Source of the DNA: Dehalococcoidia bacterium
Lineage (GTDB): Bacteria; Chloroflexota; Dehalococcoidia; Lucifugimonadales; Australimonadaceae
Length of the DNA stretch: 13,163 bases
Direction: 5' to 3'
Assembly: GCA_021296055.1 (NCBI GenBank)
Contig: JAGWBE010000026.1
Span: forward strand, 1,254 to 14,416
Position numbers and translations under genes: made by a program. Positions 1-6,999 of the stretch are shown here, one piece after another. How positions within the stretch are numbered: the first letter of the stretch is position 1; the number at the start of each line of letters is the position of its first letter. Under the pieces are notes generated by a model. The model was not told the origin of the DNA and searched no databases. It saw only the letters and a program-made list of their open reading frames with translations.

Positions 1-324
1 CATCACCACCAACGCCGCGCTGAGTATCCGGGCGAGTCCCGGGTCGCCGCGCCGCGCCGCGAAGGCCATTGCCGCTGCGGCCAGCACTGCCAGCAGCGTC
101 AGCCCCGCGAAGACGCGGTGGCCGAACTCGATGGCCGTATCTCCTTCCAACCCGGGCACGATCGCGCCTTGGCAGAGCGGCCAATCGGGGCAGCCTAGGC
201 CCGAGCCGGACGCGCGCACCCATGCGCCATAGGCAATCAGGCCCACTGTCATGACCGCCGCCAGCAGCGCCGTCCGACCTGCGCGTTGCACGTTGCCGCC
301 GCCCTCTGCCGCTGCGCTTCCCAT
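1..324 (-). CDS. ctaA: Heme A synthase, CtaA/COX15 family, N-terminal part (cut by window edge)
   Basis: Membrane enzyme that oxidises the C8 methyl of heme O to give heme A for aa3-type cytochrome oxidase. The visible 108 codons start at an ATG at 324, with AGGAG at 333-337 (minus strand) 8 bases upstream, and stay open to base 1, so the C-terminal two thirds or more are missing. A first membrane segment covers about residues 17-37 (RTALLAAVMTVGLIAYGAWV). It is followed by the family signature RASGSGLGCPDWPLCQG (37-53) and IEFGHR (65-70). E66 and H69 match the Glu and heme-ligand His of helix 2, and C45/C51 match the paired cysteines of the first external loop known in CtaA. A second membrane segment follows at about 71-91. 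The gene lies 127 bases downstream of two thioredoxin-like lipoprotein genes on the same strand, which could keep the cysteine pair in its required redox state (inference). Family assignment is firm; CtaA versus COX15 subtype is less so. Confidence 0.9.
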   Translation of the reverse strand, partial: MGSAAAEGGGNVQRAGRTALLAAVMTVGLIAYGAWVRASGSGLGCPDWPLCQGAIVPGLEGDTAIEFGHRVFAGLTLLAVLAAAAMAFAARRGDPGLARILSAALVVM

Positions 325-451
325 GGACACGTCTCCTCACCCGCGGCCGACTGGCGCCGCTGCGCCAATGCTACCGCAACGGCGGCGCTTCGCTACGCGC
401 TTCCACCAATGCTTCCTCTCTAGATCAGGCAAGGAGAAAGGGTGGCTATCT

Positions 452-1315
452 TTACAGCGCCGCCGCTAGCGCCGCGTCCAGCTCCTCTACCGTGGCGAAG
501 CCTTCGAAGCGGGCGGCTACGCGCCCGTCGGCGCCCAACACGTACGTCCACGATTCGTTGAACCAGTTGGGGGCAGTGGTGAAGCCCCATGCGTCGACCA
601 GGGGCGAGTAGACGGCGTTGGCGAGGTCGCCTTGGATGTCGGCGGGGTTGTCGTAGACCTCGACGTGGATGAAGGCGGCCTGTGCGGCGCGGCGTTCGCG
701 CAGCTGCGAGACGGTGTCCACCTGCGGCCCGCAGGTGGGGCTGGTGCAGAGAGCGGGCGTGGCGAAGACCACGACCGCCGGGCGCCCGGCGATGAGCGCT
801 TGGGGGATGGTCTGCGTGTACAGCTCGGGGTCGGGCGTCGGGTCGCTGGTGAGCTGCTCGATGCGGTCGACGTTCGCCAGTGTCTTGTTGGCGGCGAAGG
901 GAGGCAGGCCGCCAACGTCCACGATGGCGCTCTCCTCCGCAACATCCACCACGACCGACGCGCTGCCTATGCCGACAGTCAGGTCGAGCCGCCACGCGCC
1001 GGGGCGGTCGAAATCGACCTCCGTCGCGTAGGCGCCGCGCGAGCCGAGAGGCCACTCGCGGAAGTCTGCCGTCGCCGTCCGCGCGGCGGCCGTGTCGTCC
1101 ACAGGCGCCCACGCGACGGAGGCCGTCGGCTCGCGCACGATGTCCTGGTCGGTGACGAGCAGGAAGGCGAGGCGCTGCTCGCCCACGCGCAGATCAGTGG
1201 TGGCGAGGATGGCCTCCACGACCGGAGGCGCGGGGGTTGGGGTGGGCGTAGGGGGGCTTGCGCACGCGGCTGCCAGCGCGACGCACGCAAGGGCTACGGC
1301 GGCGAAGGAGCGCAC
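452..1315 (-). CDS. Exported lipoprotein with C-terminal thioredoxin-like domain (CxxxxC)
   Basis: A 287-residue protein. It starts at GTG (1315), one base after the stop of the upstream redoxin gene, so the two are probably co-translated. A short signal peptide ends at a relaxed lipobox (LAAAC, C18), followed by a Pro-Thr linker (SPPTPTPTPAPP). Residues about 32-130 form a beta-rich domain typical of exported Ig-like regions (for example GAYATEVDFDRPGAWRLDL). The C-terminal part from about 165 has a thioredoxin-like pattern: AVVVFATPALCTSPTCGP with C190 and C195, then FIHVEVYDNP, and TAPNWF near the usual cis-proline strand. The spacing CxxxxC differs from CxxC of thioredoxin and CxxxC of Sco proteins, although the position in the fold is the same. 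Probable role is thiol-disulfide or copper handling outside the membrane, and nearness to ctaA suggests cytochrome oxidase assembly. That function is inferred; the fold and export signals are visible. No TlpA or Sco assignment is made. Confidence 0.75.
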   Translation of the reverse strand: MRSFAAVALACVALAAACASPPTPTPTPAPPVVEAILATTDLRVGEQRLAFLLVTDQDIVREPTASVAWAPVDDTAAARTATADFREWPLGSRGAYATEVDFDRPGAWRLDLTVGIGSASVVVDVAEESAIVDVGGLPPFAANKTLANVDRIEQLTSDPTPDPELYTQTIPQALIAGRPAVVVFATPALCTSPTCGPQVDTVSQLRERRAAQAAFIHVEVYDNPADIQGDLANAVYSPLVDAWGFTTAPNWFNESWTYVLGADGRVAARFEGFATVEELDAALAAAL

Positions 1316-1316
1316 G

Positions 1317-2519
1317 CTACGGCCCTTCGGGGTAGGCGCCGAAGGTGAAGGCGAAGAGGGCGAACTGGTCGGAGTTGGAGGAGAGAGTGAGTTCGTGGGC
1401 GCTGAATTCGTCCAGCTCGATGATGGCGTAGAGGCGGGGTTCGTCCACCACGAAGTAGCTGCGGTCAGCCTCGACGATGAGGTCTTCCCCCGCCGCCTCC
1501 TGCGGCACGGGCGCGCCGTCCAGGGTGACCTGCACCTCGTAGTTGGCGTCGAAGGCGGAGTCGAGGACGATGTTGACGCTGGTGGCGACGAACTTGAGCG
1601 CGAGGTAGTCCTCGTAGTTCTCCGTTACGCGGGCGTGGCGCAGCGATTCGTAGCCGTTCTCCCATAGGCCGTGGATGTAGAAGAACTGGTTGAGGTGCTG
1701 GCCGGGGTCGGTGTACTCGCGCACCTGGTTGGGCTCGTCGTAGTAGTCGGATTGGGCGACGTAGATGCCGCGCGTGTTGGCGTTGCGCTGCCATCCGCCG
1801 TAGATCTCGCGGGTGATGCGCTTCTCCGGGTCCTCGTCGTAGGCGCGCGGGTCGAAGCGCTGCGCGGGCTCGTCGTTCACGGCAATCGCCGACACGTCGG
1901 CTCCCGTCTCAGTGAGGAGCGTGCGAATCTGCTCCTCCGTCTCGCGGTAGGCGCCCTCGCCGATGTGGGCGTAGCGGATGGTTCCCGCCGCGTCGATGAG
2001 GAACTTGGACGGCCACGCGCGGTTGTTGAAAGCGCGCCAGGTGCGGAAGTCGTTGTCCTGCGCGATGGGATAGGCGAGGCCGAATTCATCGGCGCTGCGG
2101 AGGACGTTGGCCGTCACCTTCTCGAACTCGAACTCCGGCGTGTGGACGCCCACGATGACCAGACCATGGCCGGCGTACTTCTCGTGCCACTCCCTGATGT
2201 AGGGGAGGGTGCGGATGCAGTTGACGCAGGTGTACGTCCAGAAGTCGATGAGGACGACTTTGCCGCGCAGCCCCTCCATCGTGAGCGGGGGCGAATTGAT
2301 CCAGTTGGCGTCGTCCGCGAACTCGGGGGCGACGGAGCCAACCTCGCCGGGCGCGAGGCCGGGCGTGCTGGCGGGCGTCGGCGTGGGCGTGCCGAGCGGT
2401 GTGGGCGTGGGAGACGGCGTCGGCGTGGGAGCAGGCTCGCCGCCACCGCAGGCCGCCAGCAGCGCGAGCAGCGCGGAGAGAGTCAGGGCGCGGAGAGTGT
2501 GGCGGAGCGGTTGACGCAT
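1317..2519 (-). CDS. DipZ-type redoxin lipoprotein (thioredoxin domain plus CBM-like C-terminal domain)
   Basis: A 400-residue exported lipoprotein. The signal peptide ends in a good lipobox (LLAAC, C24). A Pro-Thr repeat linker covers about 29-54. The thioredoxin-like domain spans about 60-215, with redox motif WTYTCVNCIRTLP (C98, C101) and NRAWPSKFLID, where P170 is the expected cis-proline. The remainder (about 235-400) resembles the carbohydrate-binding-module-like C-terminal domain of mycobacterial DipZ: FYIHGLWENGYESLRHAR, YLALKFVATSVNIVLD, and a closing beta-rich segment. DipZ proteins normally carry an N-terminal CcdA-like electron-transfer membrane domain. Here a lipid anchor replaces it, so electrons must come from a separate partner that is not in this window. 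The ATG at 2519 has no clear Shine-Dalgarno. The gene is read divergently from argF across 66 bases and is followed after one base by the CxxxxC lipoprotein gene. Domain reading is confident; substrates are unknown. Confidence 0.85.
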   Translation of the reverse strand: MRQPLRHTLRALTLSALLALLAACGGGEPAPTPTPSPTPTPLGTPTPTPASTPGLAPGEVGSVAPEFADDANWINSPPLTMEGLRGKVVLIDFWTYTCVNCIRTLPYIREWHEKYAGHGLVIVGVHTPEFEFEKVTANVLRSADEFGLAYPIAQDNDFRTWRAFNNRAWPSKFLIDAAGTIRYAHIGEGAYRETEEQIRTLLTETGADVSAIAVNDEPAQRFDPRAYDEDPEKRITREIYGGWQRNANTRGIYVAQSDYYDEPNQVREYTDPGQHLNQFFYIHGLWENGYESLRHARVTENYEDYLALKFVATSVNIVLDSAFDANYEVQVTLDGAPVPQEAAGEDLIVEADRSYFVVDEPRLYAIIELDEFSAHELTLSSNSDQFALFAFTFGAYPEGP

Positions 2520-2538
2520 GGGCGTGGCGGCGCCTGGG

Positions 2539-2552
2539 GCGGTCGTGACCGC
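2539..2552. promoter_or_regulatory. Inverted repeat over the argF -35 region (possible operator)
   Basis: GCGGTC-GT-GACCGC is a perfect 6+2+6 dyad lying in the 66-base divergent gap, and it covers the proposed -35 element of argF. A dimeric repressor bound here would block argF, and it could also affect the redoxin lipoprotein gene on the other strand. The dyad is visible; the operator role is inference. It could be chance in such GC-rich DNA. Confidence 0.35.
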
Positions 2553-2574
2553 ATGGCGGACGACTCCCTATACT
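2545..2574 (+). promoter_or_regulatory. Probable sigma-70-type promoter of argF
   Basis: GTGACC (2545-2550), an 18-base spacer, and TATACT (2569-2574; one mismatch to TATAAT). Transcription would begin near 2580-2582, only about 4-6 bases before the argF ATG at 2586. That would make the message leaderless or nearly so. The -10 box is the only AT-rich stretch in the gap. Confidence 0.6.
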
Positions 2575-2585
2575 AACACTTGCCT

Positions 2586-3500
2586 ATGCCATCCGACCTG
2601 CTCTCCATCGCCGACCTGGACGACGCGTCGCTGCTCCACCTGGTGGAGGTCGCCGGGCGCTACCGCGCGGGCCTGGCCGACCGGCCGTTGGCGGGGCTGA
2701 GCGTGGCGCTGCTGTTCGAGAAGCCGTCGTTGCGCACCAAGGTAAGCTTCGACATCGGCGTTCACCAGCTGGGGGGCCACGCGGTCTACCTGGGCAAGGA
2801 CGAGGTGGGGCTGAACACGCGCGAACCGGCGCGAGACGTAGCGCACGTACTCGAGCGCTGGTGCTGCGCCATCGTCGCCCGCGTGTTCGACCACTCCACG
2901 CTGCGCGACCTGGCGGACGCCGCGTCCGTCCCCGTCGTCAACGCGCTATCCGACCTGGAGCATCCCTGCCAGGCGTTGGCCGACCTGGCGACGGTGCAGC
3001 AGCGCTTCGGCAGGCTGGAGGGGGTGACGGTGGCGTTCGTGGGCGACGGGAACAACGTAGCGCGCAGCCTGGCGATGGCCTGCGCGGGGGTGGGCGCGGC
3101 TTTCCGCATCGCGTCGCCGCCCGCGTTCGCGCTGGAGCGCGCGTGGGTGGACGCAGTGAACGCGCGCTACGGCGTCAAGGGGCCGCGCGTGGAGGAGTTT
3201 GACGACCCGGCGCAGGCCGTCGCGGGCGCCGACGTGGTCTACACCGACGTTTGGACGAGCATGGGGCAGGAAGCGGAGTCCGCCGAACGCCGCAAGGCGT
3301 TCGCGGGGTTCCAAGTGGACGACCGGCTGCTCGACCGCGCCGCCCCCGGTGTCGTGCTGCTCCACGATATGCCTGCCCACTACGGCGAAGAGGTGCCGCT
3401 GGGGATGCTCGATTCGCCCCGGTCGGCGGCGTTCGACCAGGCGGAGAACCGCCTGCACGCGCAGAAGGCCGTGTTGCGCCTGCTCGTCGTAGTGGAGTAG
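2586..3500 (+). CDS. argF: Ornithine carbamoyltransferase (variant active-site motif)
   Basis: Transfers the carbamoyl group of carbamoyl phosphate to ornithine, giving citrulline for arginine synthesis; cytoplasmic. The 304 residues match the usual length. Carbamoyl-phosphate-binding motif [12 protein letters not shown] is at 45-56, HPCQALADL at 126-134, the dinucleotide-like turn [13 protein letters not shown] follows, and DVWTSMGQE is the ornithine-side SMG loop. The C-terminal motif is [12 protein letters not shown] rather than the family's HCLPAHRGEEV: Asp261 stands where the ornithine-contacting Cys normally lies. The tail [14 protein letters not shown] is canonical. The ATG at 2586 is chosen because it directly follows a -10 box; a TTG at 2580 is also in frame. 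There is no Shine-Dalgarno. der starts 4 bases after the stop. Other carbamoyltransferases (acetyl- or succinylornithine) are less likely because of the SMG loop, but the changed motif leaves some doubt. Confidence 0.9.
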   Translation: MPSDLLSIADLDDASLLHLVEVAGRYRAGLADRPLAGLSVALLFEKPSLRTKVSFDIGVHQLGGHAVYLGKDEVGLNTREPARDVAHVLERWCCAIVARVFDHSTLRDLADAASVPVVNALSDLEHPCQALADLATVQQRFGRLEGVTVAFVGDGNNVARSLAMACAGVGAAFRIASPPAFALERAWVDAVNARYGVKGPRVEEFDDPAQAVAGADVVYTDVWTSMGQEAESAERRKAFAGFQVDDRLLDRAAPGVVLLHDMPAHYGEEVPLGMLDSPRSAAFDQAENRLHAQKAVLRLLVVVE

Positions 3501-3504
3501 TCTG

Positions 3505-4968
3505 ATGACCGCCGACGCTCCCGCTCCCCGGTCCGCATCCACCCTCGGATCACCCTCAGGGCGAACGGAACCAGCCGCGGGCGGGACACTGCTCGCCGCC
3601 GTCGTGGGCCGCCCCAACGTCGGCAAGTCCAGCCTCTTCAACGCCATGGTTGGGCGGCGCGAGGCCATCGTGTCCGACGTCTCCGGGACGACCCGCGACC
3701 GCGTAACCGGCGAGGTCTCTCACGCCGGCGGACGTTTCCTGCTGGTGGACACGGGCGGCCTGGTTCCCGAGCCGGAGACGGAGATGGAGGCGCACGTTGC
3801 GGCGCAGGTGGATGCGGCGCTGTCCGGGGCCGACGCGGTGGTGTTCGTGGTGGACGCGGCGCAAGGCGCCACGCTCCCCGATAGGGCCGTGGCCGAGCGC
3901 TTGCGGCGGTCGGGCAAGCCCGTCGTCCTCGCGGCCAACAAGGTGGACCACCCCCGGCAAGAGGCGCTGGCGCACGACTTCCACCAGCTGGCCCTGGGCG
4001 AACCCATCCCCGTCAGCGCTTACCATCGCGTCGGCGTCGCCGACGTGGTTGAGGCGGTCGCCGACGCGATGCTGCCTGCCGCGGACGAGGCGCAAGCGGA
4101 GAGCGGCATCCCCCGTTTTGCCATTGTGGGCAGGCCGAACGTGGGCAAGTCGTCCATCGCCAACGCCATCCTGGGCGCGGAGCGCTCCATCGTCAGCGCC
4201 GTCCCTGGGACGACGCGCGACGCCATCGACACGCCGTTCGAGCGCGGCGAACGCCAAGGCGTGCTGATCGACACGGCGGGCATCCGCAGGCGCGGCGCCG
4301 TGGAGCAGGGAATCGAGCGCTACAGCGTGCTGCGCGCCGTCCGCGCCATCGACCGCTGCGACGTGGCTATCGTTGCGCTGGACGCGGCGGAGCCGGCGAC
4401 GGCGCAAGACCTGCATATCGCCGGACAGGTGATGCAGTCGTTCAAGGGCGCGGTAGTCGCGCTGAACAAGACCGACCTGTTGAGCGAGGATGCGGCGGAG
4501 GACAACGCGCGCGCCTTGCGCCGGGCGACACTGGCGCGCCTCCACTTCATGCCCTACGTCCCTGTGGTTGCGACCTCGGCGGTCACGGGCGCGGGCCTCG
4601 ACCGGCTGCTGGACGTTGCGTTCGAGGTGTACGAAGAGCGCGCCAAGTGGGTGGAGCCGCGCGCTCTGACGCGAGCGGTGATGGACGCGGCGGCGCGTCA
4701 TCTGCCTCCTAAGCAGGGGCGGCGCGCGCTGAAGATCTACCGCGTGAAGCAGGAGTCCGCCGCGCCGCCAACCTTCGTCTTCTACTGCAACAACCCCTCG
4801 CTGATGCACTTCTCCTACGAGCGCTACCTGGAGAACTCGCTGCGCGCCGCCTTCGGCTTCACGGGAACGCACCTGCGCCTGGAGTTTCGGGGCAAGGGGC
4901 GCGTCCACGTCATCGGCGGGCACCGCACGGGGCAGGACGCGCTGCCAGGCAAGAGGCGGCCGCGGTGA
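3505..4968 (+). CDS. der: Ribosome-assembly GTPase Der (EngA)
   Basis: Double-GTPase needed for 50S subunit maturation, acting on the ribosome. The 487 residues hold two tandem G domains. The first has GRPNVGKSS at 35-43, DTGG at 82-85 and NKVD at 145-148. The second has GRPNVGKSS at 209-217, a DTAGIRRRG switch and NKTD at 321-324. A C-terminal KH-like domain follows (for example [22 protein letters not shown]), ending in a basic tail. About 30 poorly conserved residues precede the first G1 motif. ATG 3505 is preceded by GGAG at 3494-3497 with 7-base spacing, so this start is credible. The gene sits 4 bases after argF and overlaps plsY by 4 bases. The der-plsY pairing is seen in several phyla, and translation coupling is likely. 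Confidence 0.96.
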   Translation: MTADAPAPRSASTLGSPSGRTEPAAGGTLLAAVVGRPNVGKSSLFNAMVGRREAIVSDVSGTTRDRVTGEVSHAGGRFLLVDTGGLVPEPETEMEAHVAAQVDAALSGADAVVFVVDAAQGATLPDRAVAERLRRSGKPVVLAANKVDHPRQEALAHDFHQLALGEPIPVSAYHRVGVADVVEAVADAMLPAADEAQAESGIPRFAIVGRPNVGKSSIANAILGAERSIVSAVPGTTRDAIDTPFERGERQGVLIDTAGIRRRGAVEQGIERYSVLRAVRAIDRCDVAIVALDAAEPATAQDLHIAGQVMQSFKGAVVALNKTDLLSEDAAEDNARALRRATLARLHFMPYVPVVATSAVTGAGLDRLLDVAFEVYEERAKWVEPRALTRAVMDAAARHLPPKQGRRALKIYRVKQESAAPPTFVFYCNNPSLMHFSYERYLENSLRAAFGFTGTHLRLEFRGKGRVHVIGGHRTGQDALPGKRRPR

Positions 4969-5591
4969 CGGACTACTGGTGGCTCGTCCCGCTGGCCTAC
5001 AGCGCGGGGAGCGTCCAATGGGGCTTGCTGGCCGTCCGCGCGCTACGGGGCGTTGACGTGCGTCAATACGGCAGCGGCAAGACGGGCGTGACGAACGTCC
5101 TGCGCACGGTGGGACGGCTGCCGGCCGCGCTCGTGCTCCTTGCCGACGCGGGCAAAGGCGCCGTGATGGTGCTGACCGCCCACGTCCTGAGCGCCGACCC
5201 GTGGCTGCACGGCGTGGTGGCGCTCGCGGTGCTCGTCGGGCACGTCTGGCCCTTGTTCGCGCGTTTCCGCGGCGGGCGGGGCATCGCGCCGGGCGTGGGC
5301 ACGGCGGCGGCGCTCGACCCGTGGATGGTGCTGGTAGGACTGAGCGTCTTCCTGCCGGTCGTGGCGCTCACGCGCTACGTCTCGTTGGGGTCGGTGCTGG
5401 CGGCGGCGGCGGTGGCGGCGGCGTTCGGCGGCCTGGCGGCGGCGGGCGCCGCTCCTACGCCCTACCTGTGGTATGCGCTGGCGGGCTCGGCGCTCATCTT
5501 CTGGGCGCACCGCGACAATATCCGGCGCCTGGCCGGCGGCACGGAGCGGAAGTTGGGCGCGCGGGCGGACACCGAGGCGGGCGAGACGTAG
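4965..5591 (+). CDS. plsY: Acyl-phosphate:glycerol-3-phosphate acyltransferase PlsY
   Basis: Integral membrane enzyme making lysophosphatidic acid from acyl phosphate and glycerol-3-phosphate, the first acylation of phospholipid synthesis. It is 208 residues with about five to six hydrophobic segments. Family motifs are visible in order: SAGSVQWG near the N-terminus, [13 protein letters not shown] (usual form GSGNxGATNxxR), [23 protein letters not shown] (usual GHxxPxFxxFxGGKGxA), and [17 protein letters not shown] near the end. The substitutions N to K in the first motif and K to R in GGRG are conservative departures worth noting. GTG at 4965 forms a GTGA overlap with the der stop, which fixes the start through coupling. 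The last bases run into a small tandem duplication of GTAGACAG (5588-5603). Confidence 0.93.
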   Translation: MTDYWWLVPLAYSAGSVQWGLLAVRALRGVDVRQYGSGKTGVTNVLRTVGRLPAALVLLADAGKGAVMVLTAHVLSADPWLHGVVALAVLVGHVWPLFARFRGGRGIAPGVGTAAALDPWMVLVGLSVFLPVVALTRYVSLGSVLAAAAVAAAFGGLAAAGAAPTPYLWYALAGSALIFWAHRDNIRRLAGGTERKLGARADTEAGET

Positions 5592-5611
5592 ACAGGTAGA
5601 CAGAGGGGCAT

Positions 5612-5641
5612 TCCACAGCGCCGGGGATGGTGTGCTATAGT
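5612..5641 (+). promoter_or_regulatory. Extended -10 promoter of the infC operon
   Basis: TCCACA (5612-5617, 4 of 6 to consensus), an 18-base spacer, then TGC-TATAGT with the hexamer at 5636-5641. The TG before the hexamer makes an extended -10. Transcription would start near 5648, leaving a leader of roughly 54 bases before the infC ATC start. This placement argues against the in-frame ATG at 5627, which would lie upstream of the transcript start. Confidence 0.6.
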
Positions 5642-5659
5642 GGCGGAGCTGTTACGGGC

Positions 5660-5680
5660 GTGCCGCCTAGGGAGCGGCGC
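5660..5680 (+). promoter_or_regulatory. Hairpin in the infC leader
   Basis: GTGCCGC pairs with GCGGCGC (7 bp including one G-U) around a 7-base loop, ending 21 bases before the infC start. infC-rpmI-rplT operons are often controlled by L20 or IF3 binding to the leader. The hairpin is seen; a regulatory role is inference, and no detailed match to a known L20 leader could be made by eye. Confidence 0.3.
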
Positions 5681-5701
5681 AGACGCAGACAGGGAAGGGC
5701 T

Positions 5702-6289
5702 ATCGCTAAAGACTATCGAGTGAACGAGCGGATCCGGATCCCCGAGGTTCGGGTCGTGGACGAGCAGGGCGAGCAGCTGGGCGTGATGCCCACGCGCGAC
5801 GCGCTCGCCTTGGCGCGCCAGCGCGAACTCGACCTGGTGGAGGTGGCGCCCAACTCCTCGCCACCGGTGTGCAGGCTGCTGGACTACGGGAAGTTCCGCT
5901 ATCTGCAGACCACCAAGGAGCGCGAGATGCGGCGCTCCAGCAAGGCGAACCGCCTGCACCAGGTGCGGATGCGCCCGCGCATCGGACGGCACGACATCGA
6001 GGCGAAGGAGCGGCTCGCGCGCCGCTTGCTGGAGGGCGGGGCCAAGGTGAAGGTGACGGTGCTCTTCCGCGGAAGGGAGATCGTCCACCCCGAACTGGCT
6101 GTCAACCTCCTGCGCAAGGTGGCGGAGTCGCTGAGGAACGAGAGCAAGGTGGAGCAGGCGCCGGAGATGGAGGGGCGAATGATGAGCATCATCCTCGCCC
6201 CGGTCAAGAGCGCGAAGGCCGTGAAACCGTCCGCCGACGGGACGGTGGCGGTGGCGGAGGGCGGAGATGCCGAAGATCAAGACGCATAA
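5702..6289 (+). CDS. infC: Translation initiation factor IF-3, probable ATC start
   Basis: Binds the 30S subunit, prevents premature 50S joining and checks initiator tRNA and start codon. Taken from ATC at 5702 the protein has 195 residues and begins (M)AKDYRVNERIRIPEVR, the normal IF3 beginning. The N-domain contains VNERIRIPEVRVVDEQGEQL, LDLVEVAPNSSPPVCRLLDY and GKFRYLQ. The C-domain contains KVKVTVLFRGREIVHPELA and later MEGRMMSIILAP. AGGG at 5691-5694 (part of AGGGAAGGG) sits 7 bases before ATC. IF3 genes in many bacteria use AUU/AUC-type starts, giving autocontrol by IF3. ATG 5627 would add 25 Arg-rich residues without family support and precedes the promoter; GTG 5720 would delete conserved residues. 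The last 23 bases overlap rpmI. The tail after about residue 170 is a low-complexity extension. Confidence 0.93.
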   Translation: MAKDYRVNERIRIPEVRVVDEQGEQLGVMPTRDALALARQRELDLVEVAPNSSPPVCRLLDYGKFRYLQTTKEREMRRSSKANRLHQVRMRPRIGRHDIEAKERLARRLLEGGAKVKVTVLFRGREIVHPELAVNLLRKVAESLRNESKVEQAPEMEGRMMSIILAPVKSAKAVKPSADGTVAVAEGGDAEDQDA

Positions 6290-6470
6290 GGGCGCAGCGC
6301 GGCGCTTCCGCGCCACCGGCTCGGGCAAGATCGTCCGCATGAAGCGCGGCAGCAGCCACTTGCGCCGCAAGAAGCCCCGCGCCGTCCGCCGCCTCTACAA
6401 GGACGCCCAACCCCTCAGCCCATCCCAGACGCGCCGGGTGCGCACGCTGCTTCCCGGCATCACTAGCTAA
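6267..6470 (+). CDS. rpmI: 50S ribosomal protein L35
   Basis: Small basic large-subunit protein, 67 residues, close to the usual 64-66. It starts MPKIKTHKGAARRFRATGSG, the typical L35 opening (MPKxKTHKGAAKRF), and contains KRGSSHLRRKK, matching the family core. ATG 6267 has GGAGG at 6256-6260 with 6-base spacing and lies inside the 3' end of infC, overlapping by 23 bases in another frame, so translation is probably coupled. rplT follows after 18 bases. The position between infC and rplT is the conserved bacterial order. Confidence 0.97.
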   Translation: MPKIKTHKGAARRFRATGSGKIVRMKRGSSHLRRKKPRAVRRLYKDAQPLSPSQTRRVRTLLPGITS

Positions 6471-6488
6471 GTACAACGAGGTCTTCCG

Positions 6489-6857
6489 TTGGCACGCGTG
6501 AAACGGGGCGTCACCGCCCACCGCCGTCACAAGAAGGTGCTGAGCATGGCCAAGGGGCGGCGCGGCACCAATCACTCCCTCTACCGCCGCGCGCACGAGT
6601 CGATGCTCCATGCGCTGAAGTACGCGAAGCGCCACCGGCACGAGCGCAAGGGCGACCTGCGCCGCCTCTGGGTGCTGCGCATCAACGCCGCCTCCCGCGA
6701 GCACGGCCTCTCTTACAGTCGCCTCATGCACGGCCTCCGTCTCGCCAACGTGGCTATCGACCGCAAGATGCTTGCCGACCTGGCCTACGCGGAGCCGGAG
6801 GCGTTCGCGGCGGTGGCGGGTCAGGCCAAGACGCGGCTGGAGACTGCGGCGGCCTAG
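6489..6857 (+). CDS. rplT: 50S ribosomal protein L20
   Basis: Binds 23S rRNA early in 50S assembly and in many bacteria represses its own operon. It is 122 residues, near the usual 117-120. It starts at TTG (6489), giving MARVKRGVTAHRRHKKVLSM, the standard L20 N-terminus. GAGGT at 6478-6482 is 6 bases upstream. Core motifs SLYRRAHESMLHALKYAKRH, RRLWVLRINAA and GLSYSRLMHGL are all present, as is the closing DLAYAEPEAFAAV. Last gene of the infC operon. No convincing intrinsic terminator follows; only an imperfect hairpin (6871-6879 with 6900-6908) without a T tract is seen. Confidence 0.97.
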   Translation: MARVKRGVTAHRRHKKVLSMAKGRRGTNHSLYRRAHESMLHALKYAKRHRHERKGDLRRLWVLRINAASREHGLSYSRLMHGLRLANVAIDRKMLADLAYAEPEAFAAVAGQAKTRLETAAA

Positions 6858-6909
6858 CCCTCGACCCCCGCTCGCATTCGTCTTCGCCCCTGTCCCGGTC
6901 GAATCGAGG

Positions 6910-6999
6910 CGAGATTCCTGCTCCCCGCCCCTCAAAGAGATAAAAAACCTTCCGTAGGGGATACCTACACGCCCCCAGCTGAGGGCTGAACGACCGGGG
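6910..6999. repeat. Left arm of an imperfect inverted repeat pair
   Basis: Two conserved blocks are seen here: CGAGATTCCTGCTC at 6910-6923, and at 6957-6999 a run containing GGGGATACC, CACGCCCCCAGC, AGGGC and CGACCGGGG. The reverse complement of 7246-7321 shows the same blocks in the same order with small indels between them. The arms enclose about 410 bp. This resembles the ends of a small mobile or dispersed intergenic element, but no transposase is present. Confidence 0.55.
6942..6968 (-). terminator. Weak intrinsic-terminator-like site for the minus-strand small gene
   Basis: Read on the minus strand: GTAGG-TATCC-CCTAC hairpin (6968-6954), then a short spacer and six Ts (6947-6942). The stop codon of the small gene lies in the stem. 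The stem is only 5 bp and the spacer before the T tract is 6 bases, so the call is tentative. Confidence 0.35.

Noticed and set aside
632..1348. Long plus-strand open frame over the CxxxxC lipoprotein gene
   Set aside because: Antisense shadow in GC-rich DNA; the minus-strand frame has a signal peptide, lipobox and thioredoxin-like motifs.
1671..2576. Plus-strand open frame of about 300 codons opposite the DipZ-like gene
   Set aside because: Low-complexity Val/Arg/Gly composition with no motif; the opposite strand has CVNC and a clear domain structure.
3556..4923. Minus-strand open frame of 455 codons opposite der
   Set aside because: His/Arg-rich shadow; der on the plus strand has both complete G domains.
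5588..5603. Tandem GTAGACAG duplication at the plsY stop
   Set aside because: Only two 8-base copies; likely slippage, no evidence of function.
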